DNA from: Phymatolithon calcareum
Lineage: Eukaryota > Rhodophyta > Florideophyceae > Hapalidiales
Length of the DNA: 64,000 nucleotides
Direction of reading: 5' to 3'
Assembly: GCA_977006965.1 (NCBI GenBank)
Contig: OZ345369.1
Coordinates: 930,001-994,000 of the forward strand
Part shown: positions 56,508 through 64,000 of the stretch, one piece after another
Numbering within the stretch: the stretch's first letter is position 1
Layout of the letters: each line of letters begins with the position of its first letter
Position numbers and translations under genes: made by a program
Notes under the pieces: generated by a model
The model's input: only the letters and a program-made list of their open reading frames with translations
Databases searched by the model: none
What the model was told of the DNA's origin: nothing

Positions 56508-56879
56508 TCAATAACAGCTCCGGTGCCCGAGAATAGCGTCATGAGATAGGTTATTGAAAACAAGAACGTCCGTGGTGACAGAAATACGACTCTTGAGGGA
56601 CAGTGGAAATCGAAAAGCACCTTTGACAAAATGAAGAGAGCCGTTTGCTCCTTGAATACGGATAGAGGGGTTGAAAATGCGAAGATTGGTATTTCCATCC
56701 TGCATTCGTTGAAAGAGGCTGTAAGAAATGCACGTACGTTCAGCCCCAGTGCCGACAAGCCCAGTGACAGAGCCGTGGACGGCGTTGAAAAGCTTCAGGG
56801 ACGTCTTAAACTGCGAGGTGGACTTTAGTTCACCATAGGCAGCCACATCGCATGTGATTTGGTCAGAGCAGACAATCAT
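56508..56879 (-). pseudogene. gypsy B aspartic protease, inactive
   Basis: A 123-codon minus frame has VTGLVGTGAERTCISYSLF in the position of the retropepsin active site, with Gly in place of the catalytic Asp (LVGTGA for LVDTGA), and DAILGHRSCY at the end (the ILG-D motif). Strands between fit the fold. The segment between protease and RT (56500-55970) is readable in pieces (QCGLDTTRTDVHIMVENPMA). Confidence 0.75.
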
Positions 56880-57113
56880 TGACCACGGGTGTTGCTTTGG
56901 GCTGGTGCGCCAGTGAGAAGCACCAGCCCATTCTAGTTTCTTTGGTTGGATAGGAAGAGGTTGGAGACACGATTCCGCCCAACGGATCTCAAGAAGACTC
57001 CAAGTATGTGCGAGAGACTCCCGTGTTCTGAAAAACTGCGATACGGCTTAATGCAGTGATTTTCCGAATTCTCTTGCCCCTATTCTTCGCGATATTATCA
57101 TCTTCGATAGTCC

Positions 57114-58216
57114 ATTCGGAGATCAGATGAGACGTACTTCCACATCTGAAACAATGCGGGGCCGTTTTGGCGCGGTCGACGAGGAGTTCGTGTCGATGTC
57201 CTGTGATATCGGCCTTCCTGTGCTCGTACGTGCTCTTGAGGATGTCTGCAACAGAAGAAATTTTGGGGATAGAATGTTCAGCAAGAGCGGAGATTTACGC
57301 TATGGACTGAATGAGGGTCGGGTCTTCACTGTCCCGAGGGACCTGTTCAGACCGGGTACGTTTGTGGGAAGTTCTTCAGAGACGGGATGCGGACGTGCGG
57401 AGCAGAGATATGTAGTGGGGTTGTACAAATTGTAGGTACGTGCAGTAGAGCGAGATGAGCGAGCCTCAGTCCTCGCCTTGTAGTGCCTGATGAGGGCATA
57501 TCAATGTGTGGATGGTGGAGAGGTCGGTGAAGTTTTCATCATGCGTTCGTGCGATCGTATGGATTCAATGAGAGCGGTCAGAGTCCAGTTCGACTCAACC
57601 CAGTACAAGATTAGGCGATCTAAATGCTCGATAAAATCCGGCTCGGATGGACGTAGGGAATCGAGAAGTCGAGCAACGATTGCGTCCTCAACAGCGCAAG
57701 AAACATGTTTTCCAGCCTGCGTGATAGTACCGTACATCGCCTCGTGAAGAGCGGCGGACGAAATTAGAACGTCTGGGCGGCGATGTAAGTCTTCCTCCTT
57801 GTCCAAATGGGCGGTCAAATGTTCATTGACGCGTTAGTCGGAGGTTTGACATAGAGAGAAAGAGCACTGGTGAGGTAAGCCGTTGGTTTCTTGTTCACAA
57901 GATCGTTGGAGAGAGCGCATTACAAAAGTCAGACAGGTGAACAAGACGTTTGGGTACCGTCGGCTGGTACTTGTGACGCGATGTGCTCCTTTACGAAATC
58001 CTGACTCGGACGACAGTTTCGAAGTTCGGCTGTGAGAAGACGAGCGATATCCACCGGGTTGTGGACAATGAGGTCACGACAGAGGTCGGCTGCACCCGAG
58101 AACCAGTACGAGGCATCCATATCGGGGGGATACACGAAGGTATTGTGAACTTTTTGTTGGGCGGTAATAATTTGCCGCGCGAAGTATTTCCGTTCCACCT
58201 CGTTTTTTGTCACCAT
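57114..58216 (-). pseudogene. gypsy B gag with defective zinc knuckle
   Basis: The ATG at 58216 opens MVTKNEVERKYFARQIITAQ. The next frame (57818-57501) carries a capsid-like helical stretch (RLLDSLRPSEPDFIEHLDRL, ESNWTLTALIESI). A knuckle appears at 57153-57114 as CFRC-GSTS-H-LISE-W, again with the last Cys changed to Trp. A stop at about 57830 and frameshifts separate the pieces. Confidence 0.65.
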
Positions 58217-58476
58217 GGTTTGGAACTGGACGAATCGAAACGGCTAGAATTCGGCGAGACAAGTACCCAGACGGCGAAACGGCGTTTGCGTTTTTTGGGA
58301 GGCACAAAGAAGGAAAGTGTGCAACGAGGTGAGCGCAAAGCAAGAGTGAAGCGCAAGATTTCAAAAAGAGTAGCAGATGCACCATGTAACGAACGCGTTC
58401 GAAGTGCGCTGTTAGTGACTGTCGCGAAAGCACTCTGGAGGGCACCCCCGCACAGTAAAGTCGTCTGTGTGGGTTG

Positions 58477-58483
58477 TTTTATA
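58477..58483 (-). promoter_or_regulatory. TATA box of gypsy B leader/LTR
   Basis: On the minus strand, CCTATAAAACAACCC lies about 265 bp upstream of the gag ATG, in the position of an LTR promoter. The LTR borders were not found because no second copy is present in the window. Confidence 0.4.
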
Positions 58484-58650
58484 GGGAAGAGAATGCCTGC
58501 GAGTCCGGTCGATGTCCTCACTATTGTTTGTGTGTCGTGTGTAGGGTCGTGTGTTGATTGTTATTCCTTTCCACGGTATGCTTCGTCAACTTGGCAAGCT
58601 ACTTGTACTAAAATCTCCCGGAGGTACACAAAGATCATTGGCTAACGTGG

Positions 58651-59307
58651 AGTGAAAAGATCTCGCTACGGAGTGCATCATACTCCCCACTCAAAGCATT
58701 ACAGAGTCGATAAATGTGTATCGCGACATGACCGTGCTGATGGATAATATTAGTCCCAGGCCTGCTATTGACGGTGTTCAAACGATGAAGATCGACCATT
58801 GAAATGTGTTTAATTCGGAAAAGTGCGAAATTTCCTGCTAGAGCCGCTCATCGTGTTGTCTAGTACGATGAGTCTGGAAAGAGACATGACGTTCTGTTGG
58901 TATGTCACTGGAACAATTGGAGGAAGAAATTGTTCTGGAAGGCTTTGCTAAGTGCAATAATAAACTAGTTTCCTACCTCCCAGTTGACGTACCTGGACCA
59001 AGGTCAACGTGTGAAGCAAACTCAGAAATGGGTTTTCTTGATAACATCACAGACCGGAAAACTCAGTGCAAATCGGAAGAAGCCGATGTCCACGTTAAAT
59101 TGAGTTGCATGGCACAACTTGTGCATCATACCGTGAGACATGAGGTTGAAGCTCATGCGCGTGCGCTGATCAATCGTGCTGGCGACTGACAGATTATCAA
59201 GCGCTCAAGTCTTCCTCGCTCTCGGTCGTCTGTGAAAGATGAATTTAGTGTTATGAAAGCCCCCAGTTAATTGCTTTCCTTTGTTGCACTTTCCAAGCTC
59301 TCTGGGT
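58651..59307. other. spacer with an unassigned 95-codon frame
   Basis: The + frame 58902-59189 (MSLEQLEEEIVLEGFAKCNN...) is open, with mixed composition, but has no recognisable domain. It sits between two decayed retroelements, so I do not treat it as a gene. Confidence 0.35.
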
Positions 59308-60760
59308 GAAGAAGAAGAAGAAAGTAGATTTTTATTTAAAAGTTACCAACGCATCTGCTGATGCTTGGGGCAACTTTTCGAGTGCCAAGAAAGTTTGGCT
59401 TGATGCTGCCCTAGGAAGAGCTTTGTAGTGGTTGTTCCACAGTTCGGTGGTCAACAAAACCCCACCTTTGGTCCCCTGAGGGGCCTCGAGGGGGAAACAT
59501 AGTCCACGTTCTTGTGTTACGCGGGAGTTCAGATTTGCAGGGAGTGATTACTCTGGTTTGGGTGGATGAGGGTAGCCTGGAACATGGTCAGAGGATCGTC
59601 AAGTGCTCGCGTAGTCCAGACGACGTCTTCTTTTTTCAGCGTTTCCTTTGAAAGTCCGTTTGTGACGTCTTCGATAGCGCCCGTTGCCCATTCACCGCTC
59701 TGGTCGATGAGGACGGAGGTACTCATCGGTGGGCACATTCCATATGCACACTTGATTGCAAGTGTCCTGTGCCGCCTTGCGTTAAATGACAAGTGCGGTG
59801 GTAGTTTACTTTTCGAGTGTGGGATAGGTCGCGTTTTCGACTTCTCCGCCTCCACTGCCGCCTCGATGATCTTGGCCTGTTGCTATCTCCTGATGTTCGT
59901 CTTAGCTGTTGCTTCATTTGCAGCTTCGCGCAGGAAACTGTTCGATGTCCCGAACAGCTTCTTTGAGTTCCTTTTCTTCGATCTCTGGTACTGGATATTA
60001 TCATTCGCTGCGCGAAGCGTCGCGCCAGAATATCTCTTCTTACCTCAGGTTGCAGAATGCAGCGCATTGCACTGGACCTTTGCGCACTTCTTTTGCCTGC
60101 TTTGACAACAATGTGCCCGAAAAACGAGGATTCTATCTTCTTGACTTCAGAGGACACCTTGGCGGTCCGCGGTTTCAGGTGTAGAGCATATTCACATCTT
60201 GAACTAGAGATTTGTACAGCTTGATTGCAGTTGCGGGATGGACGCAATTTGAGGACACTCCCAGCCGTCTGAGATATCCAAGAAGGTTTTTTGGACTTCT
60301 TGATTCTGTCAGCCAGCTTTGTGTCTGAAACTCCATGTTCCGTTAGTGCCACCCCAAGGTAATTGGCTTCTCGAAGGGCGACGTCCTCAGAGGCGCACGC
60401 TATGGCCTGCCGTCTTCTTGGTCCAGAGGATCACACTTTTTGCAGTGTTTCGCTGCATACCATTTCCCAGCGCCCACTTCAAGGCCTGATCCAGGATACT
60501 CTGGAGGCCTTCCACGGTTAGTGCAGACAGCTTGATGTCGTCTGCAGACAATTTTCACGGCCCTTTTGAAACATTCTCCGGGACGGCGTCAAGCTCCATG
60601 GCAACCGTGTCCATAAAGATGTTATATAAACACGGACTGAGCGGAGACCCCTGCGGTACGCCCTTATGGACGGTGTACCGCACCGGATCCTCCCTCCCAA
60701 ATCGCAAATAACACTCTTGTGCTCAATACTGGGTGTATTTTTCAACATTTCAGCTCGTAC
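59308..60760 (-). mobile_element. LINE (non-LTR retrotransposon) relic, 5' truncated, minus strand
   Basis: On the minus strand the RT block reads VHKGVPQGSPLSPCLYNIFM near 60665-60610, then KLSADDIKLSALTVEGLQSI, where the catalytic FADD reads SADD, then MQRNTAKSVILWTKK and YLGVALTEHGVSDTKLADRI (60310-60360). The remaining C-terminal part runs to about 59530. A (TTC)n run on this strand (59309-59325, gaagaagaagaagaa on +) is a plausible 3' tail. A 3' UTR hairpin tcccctgagggg lies at about 59474. Several frame breaks. Confidence 0.75.
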
Positions 60761-60903
60761 CTTGTCTAGTCCAGTAGATCACCTGTTCAAGTGCTAAAAC
60801 TGATCCGGGAGTTCACGTCAAAGATCTGCTCAAGAGAGGGTCGTGGGTTCGATTCAAAACAGAATTTCACCCTCAAGTACTCCGTGATGCCCCCTTGAAA
60901 TGA
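60761..60903 (+). other. short spacer with tRNA B-box-like sequence
   Basis: gggtcgtgggttcgattcaa at about 60838 resembles the T-arm/B-box of tRNA genes, but no A box, acceptor pairing or CCA-side stem can be drawn. Possibly a tRNA-derived remnant; not called as tRNA. Confidence 0.25.
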
Positions 60904-62860
60904 GGAGAACGATACGGATCGTCCCAATTCAATTTAATTGCAATGAATTGCACTTTTCTAATTATTGCACGAGTTTTAGCTATTGCAATTGTAATTGGAG
61001 TAGAGTTTCAAAATGCAATTGTATTTGGAGCATAGCTTCAAATTGCAATTCAATTGGAGCCGTGCCGTTTACTTTAGGTGGCTTGCATCATCGACAGGAA
61101 GCAAGGCTGCACCTGTGTGCTTTCAGTCGAAGTCACTGGACACACCATGGTCCACTTTGGGTGGCTCGCGATTCACATATCACTTTTAGGTTTTCTGACT
61201 GCTGGAGGGTCGACTTTTTGTGGCGATCCGTATTGTTTATGACATCGGAGAATGAATTACCAACCAGGGCTATGGCGACGATGTGCAAGCCGCAATGACT
61301 GAGTGCGTTAAGATAAGGTTTGGTTTATATTGAAAAGGGGTGATCTCTCTCTGATGTATGCTTCCTACTAAAACTACGAAGCGGGATCTTCTTAAATAGG
61401 CTTCCGATTACCTTCCAGCTATGGGGTTATCTGGAAGCATATTGCGTAGTTCCTGCTCGCAGAATCTTTGCCGGAGTTTAGGTCGCCAATTCCTGCAGCT
61501 TCTGGAGCCAATGCATCCGGGGGATATGTGCTGATTTATTTTAAAAGCTCCCAAGGCCTCTCTTCAACAATAACAGGGATGCTTTCGCACGATTTTCTAA
61601 GCTCACGTAGTTTGACTATTCAGTATATCCTTGATTCGAATTTCTCTCCCAACAAGTGCTCCAGTGAGTCGCTTACATTCATGTTCAATTTCAGGACTAA
61701 TCTTGGATGAAGATAGAATCCGTTGGAGCGCGACCAGCTCAATCAGGGCTGTGACACCAAAGTATGCACCTAGTACTGATTTTCTCCAAAGAGGTGCTCT
61801 ATTGAATATCAGCCGTAGGCATCGCAAACGTGTAGACCTTTCTCTTACGCGGAGAACCATCGGTAGATTGTTCGAATCAGTTGGTATCTCGAGTGATCTT
61901 CCCTCTTCTTCCTTTGCCCATAACTCAATTATTTCTTTTCGTCGCCCTTTCTTTGAGACTGAGGCCTCCTTGGCTTTATCGAGAGCTTGCTGCAGATCTT
62001 CATATTTCTTGGGGCACTCTATGTCCTTGGTTGCCTTCTTAATGTCTTCATCTCTTCCAGAATACTCGTCTGCCTCATCGAGGCGCTTCTTCTGTCTCAC
62101 TAGACTCGCAGAGAACCTTTCTGCTTGGTGTCTTCTCCTCATGGCAGGTGGTTCTAGTCTGCACAGAACTCGAATTCGTCCATGGAGGTGCTGGGCATAC
62201 GTCCCAAAACATACTTGAAGAATAAACCTTCTGCAGATTCGATTGCTGATTGTAATCGCTTTGTCAGTGGCGTCACGTGGAGTGCTTACTCCAACTTTGG
62301 CAAAATAAGCGACTTGAAGATTCTAATGCATGTCGCAAGCTGAAAGCCTCGAACATTGACTCCAATATCCCGCAGTTTGTGTATGCACCCCACTGCATTT
62401 CGTACTCTTGATAACGCCATGATGTCTGTTACGCATTTGTCGTTCATGCTTATACCGAGATACGAGAGCCTCCAAGCTTGATGAAGAACTCGACCCGCAA
62501 TATGGAAGGTGTGTTTCCTGAGTCCCTTGTATTTAAGGATCTCGCTCTTTCCTGGCTTTGTGTTCCAGCTCATAGCCACTGCATCCTCGCGTGTCTACAA
62601 AGCGTACGTCTATGGTCGGTCACACGTCATCACCGAAGCATCAGAAAGGTTTCGTATCTGTAAACGTCGAACAATGTGTCTCGTCAGGGTCGTCGGTTGA
62701 GTGACGATATCCTGATTGCAATAGCTCTTGCCAGATAAACTCAATTGCAGTAGGTATTGCGCGAAGTACCTCAATTTCTATTGCATGCGAGAAATTCTAT
62801 TACTATTGCTCCGCTGGAAGCAATAGCGAAAAATTGAATTGGGACGAACTCTGGAGAACG
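60904..62860. mobile_element. TIR element with 8-bp TSD, carrying a LINE fragment
   Basis: Direct repeats GGAGAACG at 60904-60911 and 62853-62860 flank the unit. Just inside are inverted CGTCCCAATTCAATTT at 60920-60935 and its exact complement at 62831-62846. Next come subterminal ATTGCAAT-type repeats on both sides (60935-61050; 62715-62830), like those of the hAT relic at 28.7-31.1 kb. An 8-bp target duplication fits the hAT superfamily. The 1.94-kb interior has no transposase but contains part of a LINE on the minus strand, so it is a non-autonomous element that captured or received a LINE segment. Confidence 0.65.
61603..62579 (-). pseudogene. captured LINE reverse transcriptase C-terminal fragment
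   Basis: The frame 62579-62286 has KPGKSEILKYKGLRKHTFHI, WRLSYLGISMNDKCVTDIMA and IRIFKSLILPKLE. This is the post-palm LINE region (KSE-, YLG and the Y/F-K-LILP-LEYG motif). The frame from 62142 (continuing with stops from about 62180: CRLEPPAMRRRHQAERFSAS) is Lys/Glu-rich to 61603. The catalytic RT motifs upstream are absent. Both this fragment and the LINE at 59.3-60.8 kb include the YLG region, so they are two copies or families, not halves of one. Confidence 0.7.
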
Positions 62861-63607
62861 ACCTCTCCATGCATTTCCCGGACCTGTGCATTTAATGATC
62901 TGATCTGGTTCTATTGTTGCCCACTTAAATGTTCTTGTCGAGCCTGACAGAATATATCTCCCTAACCTTACGCATAGACGGTACAATTCTTTGATATTGC
63001 GCAGCGCGCCACGCGAGTGCCGACGAACTAGGCACCAGCGGCAGCGCCAGGCTGCACATAAGATTTTCCTGGGAAGTGTGTGGGTGCGCGGGGTTTCTGC
63101 CAATTTTCGTGGCCAGGTTGGAGCGTACGTATGACACGGGCGTGAGGGTGAAACGCAGAATACGCGCAAGAAAAGAAGTTCTTATACTATTGTCCTTATG
63201 AAAATAAAGATGACGAAATAGCGGCGGTCAGAGAGAGATGTGTGGCGTGTAATATATTGCTTGAACATAACGCACGGTAAAGGTCAACATCGGCAGAAAT
63301 TCTTACCGCTCTGCTAGTCAAGCACTTCTTAGCTTAGCAGTGTAAAACCTCGCGTCCAGTCAGCTAGACATGTGCACCATTTGCGATATAGTACGGACCA
63401 GAGTAAGTATCCGCGATGAGACTAGTTACTTCGTCCAAATTCAATGCCAAAAGTCCTGTGACCTGGAATGAGCCCGAATACGCTTCTCGGCAACTAATCA
63501 GACATAGTGTGTAACAGAGTGAGATCCGTTACGCGTGCAAAGCGGTCGCGTAGAATTACGTGTCCGTCCCGAATAGACGGACTGATGGACTTCTGTGAAT
63601 TCTAGCG
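62861..63607. other. intergenic, nothing recognised
   Basis: Overlapping minus frames at 62771-63169 and 62925-63137 have no motif. No repeats paired within the window were seen here. Confidence 0.4.
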
Positions 63608-64000
63608 TACCTAGTGTCTATGTGACAGGAATTTTCCCTCAATTGAGGGGCACTTTTCCCTCAATTGTGGGATTGAGAATCATTTATTTTTTGCCAACGA
63701 AAGCTACTCATTATTAGGCTTATCAAACGCATTAAGCTCATGGATGTGTTCAACATGCATAGCAAAACAGCTTCTACCAGTTGAAGTACCACATATGTTG
63801 ATTGCGGCGCCAGCAAGTCCAAAACATGATGAGACCACGAGTGTTAATTCCTTGACTTGTCAGACTCTGCAGTTGTTTTAAACCGCTAAAGTAGTCATCA
63901 TGCCACTTGTGGCTTACTTTCCATCTTCGGGGGAGTTAAGTGGGTTTCAACACCGCCCTTGGAGCAAAGAACATCGATAAATATTGCGCGAGGCAAAATG
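63608..64000 (+). mobile_element. TIR element with CTCAATTGAGGGG motif, copy 2 (cut by window end)
   Basis: ctagtgtctat, then ccctcaattgaggggcactt (63636-63655) and ccctcaattgtggg (63658-63671). The following 330 bp match the reverse complement of 33600-33936 along its length (for example catatgttgattg/tgtatattgtgg, ctctgcagttgtttt, aagtagtcatcatg). It enters rightward and is truncated by the window edge. Confidence 0.75.

Larger units (their letters stand above)
44300..58650 (-). mobile_element. Ty3/gypsy retrotransposon B, minus strand, split by a ~9-kb insertion
   Basis: Going right to left: leader with TATA box (about 58480), gag (58216-57114), protease (56879-56508), RT (55969 down to about 55100), probable RNase H (to about 54570), then a gap, then integrase (45700-44300). 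All pieces share strand and are in the order gag-PR-RT-RH-IN. The simplest reading is one element interrupted between about 45700 and 54560 by the Harbinger relic, the methyltransferase pseudogene and unassigned DNA. That the integrase belongs to the same copy is inference. Confidence 0.55.

Noticed and set aside
58902-59189. 95-codon frame MSLEQLEEEI...
   Set aside because: Open and not low complexity, but no family, promoter or neighbour supports it.
59723-60352. 209-codon minus frame as an independent Arg/Ser-rich protein
   Set aside because: Its first part (YLGVALTEHG) is LINE RT; the remainder is best seen as frame-shifted LINE sequence.
60810-60880. tRNA gene
   Set aside because: Only a B-box-like ggttcgattc is present; no acceptor stem, anticodon arm or A box can be drawn.
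62771-63169. 132-codon minus frame rich in Arg/Pro
   Set aside because: No domain; overlaps the end of the TIR element and another frame.

Overview
The window looks like a transposon-rich stretch of an intron-poor eukaryotic nuclear genome. A florideophyte red alga such as Chondrus is my best guess. That is an inference from one GT-AG intron, two uninterrupted genes (one a peroxin), and a wide mix of LTR, LINE and DNA elements. The sequence alone does not prove the species. There is no sign of bacterial gene organisation.

Only three stretches look like host genes, all within the first 9.2 kb and on the + strand: the 3' end of a spliced gene (1-306), an intronless PEX2-type peroxin (598-1467) and an intact 563-codon gene of unknown function (7452-9143). 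The spacers between them hold small tandem duplications, two abutting hairpins and two copies of a short TIR element.

From 10.9 kb onward nearly everything recognisable is a decayed mobile element. 10.9-17.6 kb is a Ty3/gypsy element (LTR, PBS, gag, PR, RT, RH), with a pogo/Tigger transposase pseudogene lodged behind its LTR. 17.7-20.5 kb is an inverted Ty1/copia element cut off after integrase. 24.1-27.7 kb is a foldback-like element whose arms enclose a 2.1-kb pyrimidine-rich minisatellite. 28.7-31.1 kb is a hAT transposase pseudogene. 32.0-33.9 kb is a TIR element with a second copy entering at the right edge (63.6-64.0 kb). 38.8-43.0 kb is a second, divergent Ty1/copia relic, followed by a LINE scrap.

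44.3-58.6 kb is best read as one minus-strand Ty3/gypsy element (B). Its integrase (44.3-45.7) is separated from gag-PR-RT (54.6-58.2) by about 9 kb of foreign DNA. That DNA holds a PIF/Harbinger-type transposase pseudogene and, most unusually, a degraded gene with a beta-class (N4/N6) DNA methyltransferase domain behind a long unknown N-terminal region (51.6-53.9). 59.3-60.8 kb is a LINE. 60.9-62.9 kb is a TIR/TSD-bounded element carrying a captured LINE fragment.

All of the recognised transposition enzymes are broken by stops or frameshifts. The window therefore reads as a graveyard with nested insertions. The methyltransferase pseudogene, the recurring palindrome TGACCACT-AC-AGTGGTCA, the CCCTCAATTGAGGGG terminal motif and the TTGCAAT subterminal arrays are the least explained signals.
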